From positions 1-38,057 of IMG/VR virus record IMGVR_UViG_3300037502_004175: a DNA stretch of 38,057 bases, one strand, 5' to 3'. The stretch comes from a virus. This document shows positions 1 to 8,125 of this stretch, piece after piece; the stretch's first letter is position 1; the number at the start of each line of letters is the position of its first letter. The translations under genes and the position numbers were made by a program. The notes under the pieces were generated by a model. That model worked only from the letters and a program-made list of their open reading frames with translations. It made no database searches and was not told where the DNA came from.

Positions 1-27
1 GTGACATCAAACGCGGAGGTGTTGACT

Positions 28-657
28 TTGAAACATTTACTTAAAATAACATTTATATCTTTTGGTATCCTGTTGTTAAGTGGTTGTGCTGGTACAGCAA
101 GTTATACAGAAGATGCCTATACTGAAGTTGGAGAAGCATTTGCTGAGTTAATTCTAAAACATCAATTTGGTGAAACTGTAGAAGACAGTAAGGTCCCTAC
201 AGAAGAGAAATTAGACGTTGAAACTTTCGAAAGTATGGAATTAAGTTCAAGTCAGGATGTAGATGATTTTTCAGTAGCTTTTGTTGAAATGGTTCGACAA
301 AATATTATTAAAGAAAAAACGGAATCTGAAATTTATCCATTTATAGAAGCAACTGATAATATGGAATTTTTAACTGTATACTTAGATATTAAAAATAACA
401 GCATTCAAGCAAAACCTATTGAAGAATGGGTTAAAGCATCTAATGTAAAGCTTATAGTTAATGAGAATTACTTGTATACGCCAGTTCAAACCTTGTTAGA
501 TTGGGATTTAACAAGTATTAATAAAGAACTAGGACAAGATGAACAACTAGAAGGGTATTTAGCTTTTCAGGTGCCTACTGGCGTTTTAACAAAAAAAGAA
601 AATGTTAAGTTATTACTTACAAATGAAAACAACGTACAAGTTATGAATTTAAAATAA
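28..657 (+). CDS. Predicted lipoprotein of unknown function (host flank)
   Basis: A 209-residue exported lipoprotein. The start is taken as TTG at 28 because GGAGGT at 15-20 sits 7 nt upstream; the frame is open back to base 1, so the upstream GTG is less likely. The N-terminus is basic (KHLLK), followed by a hydrophobic stretch and a lipobox LLSGC with the acylated cysteine at residue 20, so it should be anchored on the outer face of the membrane. The C-terminal half (about 80-205) looks like a beta-rich extracellular domain ending in a GYLAFQVPTG segment, reminiscent of DUF4352/DUF5105-type lipoproteins. That family guess is weak. It faces the interrupted cotJC gene and shares a terminator with it, so it is host rather than phage. 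Confidence 0.75.
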   Translation: MKHLLKITFISFGILLLSGCAGTASYTEDAYTEVGEAFAELILKHQFGETVEDSKVPTEEKLDVETFESMELSSSQDVDDFSVAFVEMVRQNIIKEKTESEIYPFIEATDNMEFLTVYLDIKNNSIQAKPIEEWVKASNVKLIVNENYLYTPVQTLLDWDLTSINKELGQDEQLEGYLAFQVPTGVLTKKENVKLLLTNENNVQVMNLK

Positions 658-668
658 TAAAGGCTATT

Positions 669-708
669 AAAACAAGGCAATGTTTTCACATCAACATTGC
701 CTTGTTTT
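669..708. terminator. Bidirectional rho-independent terminator
   Basis: A perfect 16-bp stem (669-684 with 693-708) and an 8-nt loop, flanked by A-rich sequence on the left and T-rich on the right. It lies between two convergent genes and can end both the lipoprotein and the cotJC transcripts. Confidence 0.9.
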
Positions 709-720
709 ATTTTAAGGACC

Positions 721-1098
721 TTAAAATACTTTTCTATGATCACAGTAGAATTGAATATCATCTAAAGCTTCACCAAAACGTTGGAAATGAATAACTTCAC
801 GTTGACGTAAAAAGCGAAGTGGATCAAGAACGTCAGGATCATCAGATAAATTTATTAATCTTTCATAAGTAGCTCTTGCTTTTTGTTCTGCTGCCATATC
901 TTCGTGTAAATCTGCACGAGGATCAGCCATAGCTCTGAAATAAGCTACAGTAAATGGGTTACCTACTGAATCAGTTGGATATAGAGCCTTACCATGAACG
1001 GCGTAATAATCTCCTAAACCTTCTCTTTCAAGTTCTTCAGGAGTAGCATCTTGAATAAGTTGGTAAATCATAGCGTTAATAACTTCAACATGGGCCAA
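721..1098 (-). CDS. cotJC: CotJC-type manganese catalase, 3' fragment interrupted by the prophage
   Basis: The frame encodes about 125 C-terminal residues of a CotJC-like spore-coat protein, a member of the dimanganese catalase family. Family landmarks are present: an E-L-A-H-V-E segment at the broken end, DATPEELE, DPRADLHEDMAAEQKARATYE, NLSDDPD and LRFLRQREVIHFQRF. CotJC is usually about 190 residues, so roughly the first 65 are missing. The frame is closed by a TAA two codons upstream of the TTG at 1098, where the normal protein would continue through a GTEE-type segment. No convincing ribosome site precedes the TTG, so this fragment is probably not translated on its own. The 5' half should lie at the far end of the prophage, outside the window. 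Precise excision would restore the gene. Confidence 0.85.
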   Translation of the reverse strand: MAHVEVINAMIYQLIQDATPEELEREGLGDYYAVHGKALYPTDSVGNPFTVAYFRAMADPRADLHEDMAAEQKARATYERLINLSDDPDVLDPLRFLRQREVIHFQRFGEALDDIQFYCDHRKVF

Positions 1099-1115
1099 TT
1101 CTTAGGTTCCACTAG
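1085..1115. other. Prophage-host junction (one att site) within cotJC
   Basis: Homology to CotJC stops abruptly at the codons for E-L-A-H (about 1090-1101). Beyond it comes a stop codon and unrelated sequence, with the serine recombinase stop codon only about 27 nt away. The exact crossover dinucleotide cannot be fixed without the other att half. The short stretch reading GGAAC on the coding strand, matching the Gly-Thr codons expected there, may be part of the shared core. Confidence 0.7.
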
Positions 1116-1127
1116 GGTGTCATTAAT

Positions 1128-2714
1128 TTAATGCTTAGGAAGTTTAGGGTAGAGGACGAGCTCAAAATCATCCGGACGATTATGCCACCTACCTTTAACA
1201 ACCTTGGTATAAAGAACTTTTTCGACCACTTCTTTTAGTAAAGCATTCTTTTTACCTGGATCATCAACTTTGTGATAGACTTCCAAGACTTTTTCTACTT
1301 TAGGAATGATAAACTTCCTATTTTTTTCTCTATTAGATTCTCTAGACAAATCTTCTAAGAGGATATCACGATCACTTTCAAGTTGTTTTACCTTATTAGA
1401 AAGCAACTTAGAACGTTCCAAGAATTTATCAGTGGAGTAGATACCTTGTTCTAATAAGTCATGCAGATTGTTTAACTGCTTTTGCAAGGTTTCAAGTTCG
1501 CTTTCTATCTTTTTAACAGCTTTTTCTTTAACATCTAATTGAATATTAATATTTGGTTGTTCAACTTCTGGAATAGCCCATTTCATTTTATACTCTTGGA
1601 GCCAATGCTCAAGAGCTTCTATAATTCTCTTCTCAACAAACTCTAGATGTGAGCTCACATTATCACAAGATGAAAGCCTACACATTAAAATATCAGGTTG
1701 ATTAGGTAGAGGTCTACGGATTAATTTTCGATTACATTTACCACAGACTACTAGACCAGCTAAGGGGTTCTTAATAGCTTTATTTTTAATAACAGGTTGT
1801 ATGGTATTCTGTGACATATAATGTTGTGCAAGATTCCAAGTATCATCATCTATTATTGCTTCATGAATCCCATGTACAATAATACAATCCTGAGCCTTTG
1901 CTCTTGGACGTTCTTTTTTTATTTGACCATCTACAATCTTCTTAACACTAGGGCGCGCATTCCAACGTATTTTGCCATTGTACACAGGATTGGTAAGAAT
2001 ACCCCTAACAGAACTATTAACCCATCTATCGCCCTTCTGAGGGGGTATTTTCATATCATTTAATTTATTAGCTATAAGGGAGGACCCTAGGCGGTTATAA
2101 ATGCCTTCTGATTGCATTTCGCCTTTTGTATATAGCTCATAGATCAACTTTACAATATCAGATTGTTCTGGATGTAATTCAAGGGTATATCCTTTATCAT
2201 TGTGAAGCTTTTTACGTACATAACCATAAGGTGGTGTATTACCAAGATATTTACCTTCTTGAACAGAAGCTAGACGACCTCTTTGCAAACGCCTATTAAT
2301 AGTTTTGTATTCGCGTCGGCTCATAAAAAGACCAAACTCAAAGTATTCCTCATCAAATTCATTATTCGGATCATAAGTCTTCATAGGTGTTATGATTTTG
2401 GTATTAGAATACTTGAAAGTTTGAGTCATAATCCCTTGGTCTACAGTATCACCACGGGCAAGACGTTCCACTTCCATAACCAGAACACCAGTCCATATAC
2501 CTTGCTCAACTTCATTAAGAAGTTGTTGCATCACCGGACGAGCAGCAATGGTTTCACCAGACACAATCTCACGATAGATTTTAACGATATTCAGTTTTTG
2601 TCTTTTGGCTAAATCAAGAAGAGCACGTTCATGGCGGATGAGCGTTTCACCTTCACCACGTGCTTCAGCGTCAAGGTCGGCTCTTGATTTGCGGAGGTAT
2701 ATGCAGTAGTTCAT
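1128..2714 (-). CDS. Large serine recombinase (phage integrase/excisionase)
   Basis: A 528-residue site-specific recombinase for integration and excision of the prophage. The N-terminal resolvase domain (about 1-150) has the nucleophile Ser10 in YLRKSRAD and the conserved ERLARGD segment near 83-89. A Recombinase domain (about 160-280) contains GNTPPYGY. A zinc ribbon follows with Cys324, Cys327, Cys345 and Cys350, then a coiled coil (about 390-460) typical of this class, which controls directionality. Gene orientation is the same as the interrupted cotJC, whose fragment begins 30 nt past its stop, the classic position beside an att site. A recombination directionality factor would be needed for excision; none was recognised in the window. 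Confidence 0.93.
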   Translation of the reverse strand: MNYCIYLRKSRADLDAEARGEGETLIRHERALLDLAKRQKLNIVKIYREIVSGETIAARPVMQQLLNEVEQGIWTGVLVMEVERLARGDTVDQGIMTQTFKYSNTKIITPMKTYDPNNEFDEEYFEFGLFMSRREYKTINRRLQRGRLASVQEGKYLGNTPPYGYVRKKLHNDKGYTLELHPEQSDIVKLIYELYTKGEMQSEGIYNRLGSSLIANKLNDMKIPPQKGDRWVNSSVRGILTNPVYNGKIRWNARPSVKKIVDGQIKKERPRAKAQDCIIVHGIHEAIIDDDTWNLAQHYMSQNTIQPVIKNKAIKNPLAGLVVCGKCNRKLIRRPLPNQPDILMCRLSSCDNVSSHLEFVEKRIIEALEHWLQEYKMKWAIPEVEQPNINIQLDVKEKAVKKIESELETLQKQLNNLHDLLEQGIYSTDKFLERSKLLSNKVKQLESDRDILLEDLSRESNREKNRKFIIPKVEKVLEVYHKVDDPGKKNALLKEVVEKVLYTKVVKGRWHNRPDDFELVLYPKLPKH

Positions 2715-2879
2715 AGTATCGTTCCTAACAAAAAAATTAAATTTATTATACCATAAAATTTCATTGAAACAGATTAAATGATAGTTGGATAAGCTACGAA
2801 AAAATAATTTATCAAGGAAATGCTATTTTGGTATTAGACATTAAAAAATGGATATGAACTATTTATTCATCATTAATCT

Positions 2880-3704
2880 TTAGTCTTTTAAAGTTATTAT
2901 TGTTCGAATTAATACTCCAGTTATATATAATAAAAATTCTACTTCAGGTTCATTCACATTATTATTATGTTTTGCATGATCATTATTATAATTACAATAG
3001 TATGTGATACAAGTTGTAATTAAATTTCTTATGCTAACTGAGATATTTTTTTCTTTAAGGAACTTTCCTAAGTCTTGATTTTCTAAGCTTTTTTTGTTAT
3101 TAAAAATGTCTTTAAGAAATAGTTCAAGTGATAAACGTAAATTATCTATAATGTCTCTTTTATCCTCATTATTAATAATCTTGCTTATAGAACTTTTATA
3201 CCGTTCTTTTGATTTAGGATAATCATCTAACCAATCGTATATATCATATACTAATTTTTCGTCTAATGATTTTGCACCTATTGGCAGAATGTTTATATCT
3301 GAACCCACTTTTACATTGATAGGTATATTTGATGTCTTGGCTAAATTAGTAAGACTATTAATTAGTTCTTCTTGTATAAAGGAAAACTCATCATCTAAAG
3401 ATACCCATAAAAAATGTTGAATAGCATCACATAATTCAAAAAGATTAGATGCATCTAAAATATCATGATAGAATTGGAAGTCAGTATAATCAATGATATG
3501 CTCATCAGCAAAACAAGCCTTTAATTTACAATATGAATAATTTATATTATAAAGGTCAAGGTAAATATTTTCCATAGCATCATCAAATATTTCTTTTATA
3601 TCAATTAGTACTCTAACCTTAAACTCATCAAAGTTATCTTCTATTTTTTTACCCCATATAGAATAAAATTTTTCCCTTTTTAATGCATAATCCGTTAAAT
3701 CCAT
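2880..3704 (-). CDS. Abi_C/HEPN-like abortive-infection family protein
   Basis: A 274-residue soluble protein, last gene of a three-gene minus-strand operon. An ATG at 3716 is possible, but GGAGGT lies between it and the ATG at 3704, so 3704 is preferred. The C-terminal 90 residues (LRLSLELFLKDI near 195, then a helix ending NNDHAKHN and a final hydrophobic helix) have the layout of the Abi_C or HEPN-like domain found in abortive-infection proteins. In that family a polar-x(4-6)-His motif can form a ribonuclease centre; here D-H-x-x-H is visible but the usual Arg is not, so activity is uncertain. The N-terminal 180 residues are not recognised. It starts directly after the ImmA stop. A phage-exclusion role is inferred from family resemblance and position. 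Confidence 0.55.
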   Translation of the reverse strand: MDLTDYALKREKFYSIWGKKIEDNFDEFKVRVLIDIKEIFDDAMENIYLDLYNINYSYCKLKACFADEHIIDYTDFQFYHDILDASNLFELCDAIQHFLWVSLDDEFSFIQEELINSLTNLAKTSNIPINVKVGSDINILPIGAKSLDEKLVYDIYDWLDDYPKSKERYKSSISKIINNEDKRDIIDNLRLSLELFLKDIFNNKKSLENQDLGKFLKEKNISVSIRNLITTCITYYCNYNNDHAKHNNNVNEPEVEFLLYITGVLIRTIITLKD

Positions 3705-3718
3705 AGATACCTCCATTA

Positions 3719-4150
3719 CTAGTAGAATTTAAATTTAATTATTTCTTTTGGTATTGCTAGTATTTCAGATATTTCTTCAAGATTTCGTCCTTTAAAGTCT
3801 GGATCCAGATGAAAATTATCCGGTAGAAGTAAATGTGCTGAAAATTCATTCGCCTGTCGCTCAAACTTCTCTTTTGAAAAAAAGGTCTCTTCAGTTAGGT
3901 AAGACATATTAAGAGTAGGGTGAAGGACAGCATGTCCTAATTCGTGAGCACATACTACCCGTTGATCATAATAATCTAAGTTTACATTAATAATTATGAA
4001 ATGGAAACCATTATGCTTAATATATAATCCTTTTATATTTCCTAGGTATTCGTAGAGTAGATTTATTCCAAGATAGTCAGCGATTTCGTTTGGCACGTTA
4101 GTATCGTATTTATCAATTAAAACTTCAACTTTATTTTTTATCCAATTCAC
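3719..4150 (-). CDS. ImmA/IrrE family metallo-endopeptidase
   Basis: A 143-residue zinc peptidase of the ImmA/IrrE group, which in ICEBs1 and related elements cleaves the XRE immunity repressor. The zinc motif is HELGH at residues 69-73, with a downstream ERQANEFSAHLLLP helix supplying the likely third ligand, Glu102. Start is GTG at 4150, with an AGGAAG ribosome site inside the end of the upstream gene and only 1 nt between the genes, so translation is probably coupled. Unusually it is not next to the repressor gene (8126-8524) but 4 kb away, between a nucleoid-associated protein and an Abi-like gene. Its target may be that repressor or an operon-specific partner. Confidence 0.88.
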   Translation of the reverse strand: MNWIKNKVEVLIDKYDTNVPNEIADYLGINLLYEYLGNIKGLYIKHNGFHFIIINVNLDYYDQRVVCAHELGHAVLHPTLNMSYLTEETFFSKEKFERQANEFSAHLLLPDNFHLDPDFKGRNLEEISEILAIPKEIIKFKFY

Positions 4151-4151
4151 T

Positions 4152-5165
4152 TTAAAAACTTCCTGACATTTTATTTATATTTTTTATTAAAAGAGAAACC
4201 GTTCCATCAGGATTGTTCATAAACTCAAGATAATTGGAATTCTTATAATGTTCTATTGGTATATTTATTTCTATTCCTATATCAGTTTTAATTTTTTGCT
4301 TACTTATTTTATTAATGGAGTTTTCATTGGTAAAAGAAATATTTTTTTCTTTTATACCTTTTTTTTGTATTTCCTCTTCAAAATCTTTTTGTATTTCAAT
4401 ATTATTATTAAATGTAGTACTTACAACTTGCTCTATATCTATAGTGCCGGTTTCTTCAAACTGGTTAAATAAAGATTTTTTAAAGTCCATATTTTTATCT
4501 AGGGTGTCGTTGTAGTACTTTTTATTAAGTTTATCAGCAGTTTTAGTAATAATATTTAATTTTTCTTTTGGAGAAATATATGCTTCAGACTGCAAATACA
4601 GTTCTGATAAATAATTTCTTGGCTCACCATTTATTTCACATTTTTTTTCAAGTAATAAGATATTATAATTATCTAATTGAATAATAATTGCTTCATCAAC
4701 TTTTTGAGATAACTGAGGAAGCGTTGTTTTTTGTTGTATTATTGAGTTTTTAGTATTGTTGTTGTTAGAAGTTACATAATGTATATAAGATGTTTTATAA
4801 TTAAGTTTAAGGATTGACATGTATTGCTTATCATCAACAGTATATGTAACAAAAAGTAAATCACAAGAGGGTATGTATATATTTTTTTTCATTAATTGAA
4901 ATAAAACTGTAGATAGATTTTTTGATGTAGCAATCAAACCAGCTGAGTTTAATAATGATAATTGAGTGTATACATAATTATTGTCTGTTTTAAAGGTGCT
5001 GCTTTTGAGTAAATCACTATTTATTAGCTTTGAGATGTGTGTGGTTGCAAAATCAATAACAAATTCTGATCTATCTAATAGATCATCAGATAAAACAGGT
5101 ATGTCTAAAGACGTGTCTAGTATATGTAATATCATTTCTTGAATTTTTATATCATCTTTGTTCAT
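4152..5165 (-). CDS. 37-kDa nucleoid-associated protein family (NdpA/YejK-like)
   Basis: A 337-residue protein matching the NA37 pattern: an N-terminal helical part with SDDLLDRSEFVIDF, a central strand MSILKLNYKTSYIHYV, then DEAIIIQLDNYNILLLEKK and a helix YLSELYLQSEAYISPKEK. Bacterial NdpA/YejK binds the nucleoid; prophage and defence-island homologues occur but their role is not established. First gene of the operon with ImmA and the Abi-like gene; ATG start with AGGAGGT upstream. It lacks the long basic tail of some homologues, and the region from 230 to 290 is charged and probably flexible. A role in sensing or binding phage DNA is inference only. Confidence 0.75.
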   Translation of the reverse strand: MNKDDIKIQEMILHILDTSLDIPVLSDDLLDRSEFVIDFATTHISKLINSDLLKSSTFKTDNNYVYTQLSLLNSAGLIATSKNLSTVLFQLMKKNIYIPSCDLLFVTYTVDDKQYMSILKLNYKTSYIHYVTSNNNNTKNSIIQQKTTLPQLSQKVDEAIIIQLDNYNILLLEKKCEINGEPRNYLSELYLQSEAYISPKEKLNIITKTADKLNKKYYNDTLDKNMDFKKSLFNQFEETGTIDIEQVVSTTFNNNIEIQKDFEEEIQKKGIKEKNISFTNENSINKISKQKIKTDIGIEINIPIEHYKNSNYLEFMNNPDGTVSLLIKNINKMSGSF

Positions 5166-5191
5166 CGTATACCTCCTAAGAATTAAAGAAA

Positions 5192-5208
5192 AGCCTCAAT
5201 AAGAGGCT
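5192..5208 (-). terminator. Rho-independent terminator after the membrane-protein gene
   Basis: AGCCTC and GAGGCT arms with a 5-nt AATAA loop, followed on the minus strand by TTTTCTTT. It ends the 318-aa/membrane-protein unit and precedes the NA37 operon by about 25 nt. No separate promoter is obvious in that gap, so part of the NA37 operon transcription may come from readthrough. Confidence 0.65.
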
Positions 5209-5224
5209 GTGCTAAGTTGTTTTT

Positions 5225-5920
5225 TTATTTATGTCTTCTGTGAGTTTTTATCTTTCTACCTTTTCTTAAAGTAGTTAATTCTTTTCGAATAACTCTATTG
5301 GTTCTAGAATATTCTTTTTCTACCTCATCAAAAACTTTTATAAGTACATTTTGATTAAAAGATTTATGCAAATTAAAAATAAAAGAAAAGAATTCTAATA
5401 TAAAGTAAAACGAAAAGTAAATATATATTAATAATAAAATAAATGCGAGTATTGTATTTAATAATGCTGAAGAACTTAAAGACCAAAAAGGATCTAAAGT
5501 ATTTAATATAGATTTTATGATAATATTTACTAATATGATGGTTAAATAATTAATTGAAACGCCAAAGAAGTAAAGGTTATATACTTGCATCTCACTTCGG
5601 TCTTTGATTTGACTTTCCATTAATTTTATAAGTGTTTTACCTTGTACCAATGCAAGAAATATGGAGTATCCTGTAATTATAATTCCAAGTAAAGCTAAGT
5701 AAACTGTAATCTGAGTTTCAATAAAAGAAATTAATAGTTTAATAGTATTTTCACTCCAACTCATTAGACCAGCAATTATTATTGATGGAATCATTAGAAG
5801 GATAAATACTAACCATTTGAATTTAGGTTTTGCATAAGATGAAGATAGTTTATACAACTCCCATTGAGTCCTATTTATAGTCATATCTTTAGAATGTTTT
5901 GCTATTTTTTCTATATCCAT
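5225..5920 (-). CDS. Four-helix membrane protein of unknown function
   Basis: A 231-residue integral membrane protein. The frame extends to a GTG at 5929, but AAGGTGA is correctly spaced only for the ATG at 5920. Four hydrophobic segments are visible, beginning near WLVFILLMIPSIIIAGL, VYLALLGIIITGYSIFLAL, FFGVSINYLTIILVNIII and a long LLNTILAFILLLIYIYFSF stretch. The C-terminus is very basic (KELTTLRKGRKIKTHRRHK), so it is likely cytoplasmic. It lies 44 nt after the 318-aa gene and is presumably co-transcribed. Small membrane effectors paired with a soluble sensor are common in defence loci, but the family is not recognised. Confidence 0.7.
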   Translation of the reverse strand: MDIEKIAKHSKDMTINRTQWELYKLSSSYAKPKFKWLVFILLMIPSIIIAGLMSWSENTIKLLISFIETQITVYLALLGIIITGYSIFLALVQGKTLIKLMESQIKDRSEMQVYNLYFFGVSINYLTIILVNIIIKSILNTLDPFWSLSSSALLNTILAFILLLIYIYFSFYFILEFFSFIFNLHKSFNQNVLIKVFDEVEKEYSRTNRVIRKELTTLRKGRKIKTHRRHK

Positions 5921-5964
5921 AATCATCACCTTATATTTTGTTCACTTTTTATTATTATACCCTT

Positions 5965-6921
5965 TTATCTAGAAGTCAATAAGTTTCTTATCTTTTGTAA
6001 GTTCCTTGTAAAAATATTAGTGTGTTCCTCACTAGTAACATTTATTTGTTCATTTGTTTTTAGCGTTTGGTAAGCAATTGTACTGGTGTTTTCTAAAGGA
6101 CTATTTTCTGGTAATGCAATTGTTAATGTTTCTGTAAAGTTATCATTTCTTAATGTTCCTGTTGATCCATTTGTATATTTTACTGCCATAACGGGTTCTG
6201 TAGTACCTTTTGAATTACTTATTAGACGTGCAACTTCCTGTTTGTTTTTTGGAGAATTAAAAGTTGCATTCCCTGTTCTAGAACCAAGTCTTTCTGCAGC
6301 AGCTCTTAAGTCTTCATCTAGAGAAGATTCAGGGATATCTGCATTAAGTGGATATAAACGCAGGATAAGCTGATTTATAGTTTCTACAGATTTTAATTTT
6401 TCTTCAATGGATACTATAGATGGTAATCCAATAATGTTTACTAAGGGAATTGGTAGCTTGGCGTTTTTATCAGCGATATCATTATTAATATTTCTAACAT
6501 ATCTGTCTAAAATATGCCTTACTGTAGCATTGAAACTTTTAATATTAGGACTTTCTTTCCTTTGGTTTTTAATAAAAATCATACGATGGTTCTTTAAGAA
6601 GATTATGAAAGTAGAGAAAGGAGCATTTGGTACTGTTTGATTTTGTCGCTCAAGACGATTACTGTAAATAGATTTTATCTCTACTTTAGTTTGTTTTATG
6701 AAATATCCGACTAAAATAAATTCATTAGGTTCTACTTCTAATATCTTTACTTCATCAAAGAAATATTTATCACTTTGATACACTCTCGCTAAGTCGCTAG
6801 TCATTGCAGGGTAAACAATTGAATCTAAATAATCTAACAAAGGTTCCTCAGTCTTTGAATCTTTACTAAAAGTAACATTAAAATTAGCTAAATAAGTATT
6901 TTTTGCTTCTTGATTTGGCAT
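5965..6921 (-). CDS. Uncharacterised 318-aa soluble protein, partner of the membrane gene
   Basis: Not recognised. ATG start with a strong GGGAGG 10 nt upstream. The N-terminal 200 residues look globular, with mixed strands and helices (FFDEVKILEVEPNEFILVGYFI, APFSTFIIFLKNHRMIFIKNQ). The last 110 residues are Ser/Thr/Asn-rich with a short final helix. There is no signal peptide or membrane segment. It is first in a two-gene minus-strand unit with the four-helix membrane protein, just leftward of the immunity region where lysogenic-conversion genes usually sit. The size pairing recalls the Kiwa defence system (four-helix KwaA plus about 315-aa KwaB), but gene order is reversed and I see no KwaB signature, so that link is not claimed. 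Confidence 0.6.
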   Translation of the reverse strand: MPNQEAKNTYLANFNVTFSKDSKTEEPLLDYLDSIVYPAMTSDLARVYQSDKYFFDEVKILEVEPNEFILVGYFIKQTKVEIKSIYSNRLERQNQTVPNAPFSTFIIFLKNHRMIFIKNQRKESPNIKSFNATVRHILDRYVRNINNDIADKNAKLPIPLVNIIGLPSIVSIEEKLKSVETINQLILRLYPLNADIPESSLDEDLRAAAERLGSRTGNATFNSPKNKQEVARLISNSKGTTEPVMAVKYTNGSTGTLRNDNFTETLTIALPENSPLENTSTIAYQTLKTNEQINVTSEEHTNIFTRNLQKIRNLLTSR

Positions 6922-7027
6922 TGATATAACCTCCCGTATTAATTATTATTTATAATAAAACAATAATACATAAAGATATGATTATCATTGTTTTTTCTAC
7001 AAATTTCGCACTAGCACTTATAAAAAA

Positions 7028-7058
7028 GAGCAGAGATATCCTAATGAATTCTCTGCTC
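7028..7058 (-). terminator. Rho-independent terminator of the SWIM gene
   Basis: 9-bp arms GAGCAGAGA and TCTCTGCTC with a 13-nt loop; on the minus strand the stem is followed by TTTTTTA. It closes the SWIM-protein transcript. The 115 nt between it and the SWIM stop codon hold nothing else I can name. Confidence 0.85.
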
Positions 7059-7173
7059 GCTGTATTGTCATTATTTTATTGTGATTTTCCCCAAGTTGTC
7101 ATGAGCACTATATAATTAACCCTTATGTTATGTAATAAGGTACTAGCTCCCCAGCTAATGCCTTCATTGCAAT

Positions 7174-8052
7174 TTATGTACAACGATTTTTGTTATATTT
7201 ATTTAGTAAAGTAGTAACATCATCATCTGGAAATTTATATTTAATAGCTGATTCAAAGGCAGATTGGCCTATTGAAATAGAACCTATAGGTTTGGCTCCA
7301 GCTGGAATTTCAACAATATTCTCACCATCAAAATACGTTTCATCATCATATTTTCTACGTAAATATGTATATAATTTACGTTTGCTCTTTTCGAAGAGAG
7401 GGTTTAGCCTAACCGATAATGCATCTGAAAAAATATCATTAATTTTATCTGGAATATTTTCTATGCAAAATTGAATTAGTTTGGATAGACTCATGTTTTT
7501 TTTGAAACCAACTATATTGAGAGGTGATAATCTATTATTAAGTTCATTTCGAGAAAATGTACCTAATAATTCTTTAGGATCTTCAAATTTATATAATATC
7601 TCCTGGTTAATAATATTTGAGATATTGGTATTTTCTTTTACTCCAACAGAAGTCTTCTTATGGAAAAGAATTTCAAAAAGAATGTTTTTAAGTTCAAGCT
7701 GTTCTTCAGTAGAGAGTTTTTCAATTTTATCAACTGACTCTTCAAGTTTAAAACTATCTGGATGTGGTAGTTTTTTTATTATGGTAATATCGGCTTTCGC
7801 TTGCAAGTTTACTAACCCTAATTCAATTGCCAGTCTATATATATGCTTGCAAGGCAAATGACGTCTAATAAAGTCCCCACAATTGCATTGATTAAGCATA
7901 ACGTTATAAAGACCACGTCTTCCACTAAACACACCTGTTTGTTTCTCTCTATCAATATTTAGTGGAGTACATTCAGCTTTTTGAGCACTGATTAATCTCT
8001 TTTGTTGATCGCTATGAATATGAATAGCTTCATTCCATTTACCAAAGTTCAA
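7174..8052 (-). CDS. SWIM zinc-finger protein with possible SAP-like segment
   Basis: About 292 residues. Start is uncertain: TTG at 8052 has GAGGTGA 5 nt upstream, while GTG at 8061 overlaps that site. The SWIM signature CxC-x9-CxH is intact (C-N-C-G-D-F-I-R-R-H-L-P-C-K-H, near residues 56-70), predicting a zinc-bound fold that contacts DNA or protein. Around residues 160-195, the segment FSRNELNNRLSPLNIVGFKKNMSL resembles a SAP-type helix-extension-helix, which binds DNA; this is tentative. The C-terminal 60 residues are unrecognised. It lies between the repressor and the accessory operons, and has its own terminator. Stand-alone SWIM proteins occur in prophages and islands without a settled function. 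Confidence 0.7.
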   Translation of the reverse strand: MNFGKWNEAIHIHSDQQKRLISAQKAECTPLNIDREKQTGVFSGRRGLYNVMLNQCNCGDFIRRHLPCKHIYRLAIELGLVNLQAKADITIIKKLPHPDSFKLEESVDKIEKLSTEEQLELKNILFEILFHKKTSVGVKENTNISNIINQEILYKFEDPKELLGTFSRNELNNRLSPLNIVGFKKNMSLSKLIQFCIENIPDKINDIFSDALSVRLNPLFEKSKRKLYTYLRRKYDDETYFDGENIVEIPAGAKPIGSISIGQSAFESAIKYKFPDDDVTTLLNKYNKNRCT

Positions 8053-8125
8053 TTTTTTCACCTCATCAAAGTTTACCTTTATGAGTTCAGCCTTTTTTAT
8101 TATGTATAAGGTAATATTGTATTTT

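Noticed and set aside
409-456. AKPIEEW shared by the host lipoprotein and the 9471-9737 phage gene
   Set aside because: Only seven residues match in otherwise unrelated contexts; most likely chance.
5225-6921. Kiwa (KwaA/KwaB) assignment for the membrane-plus-soluble pair
   Set aside because: Sizes agree, but gene order is reversed and no KwaB motif is seen.
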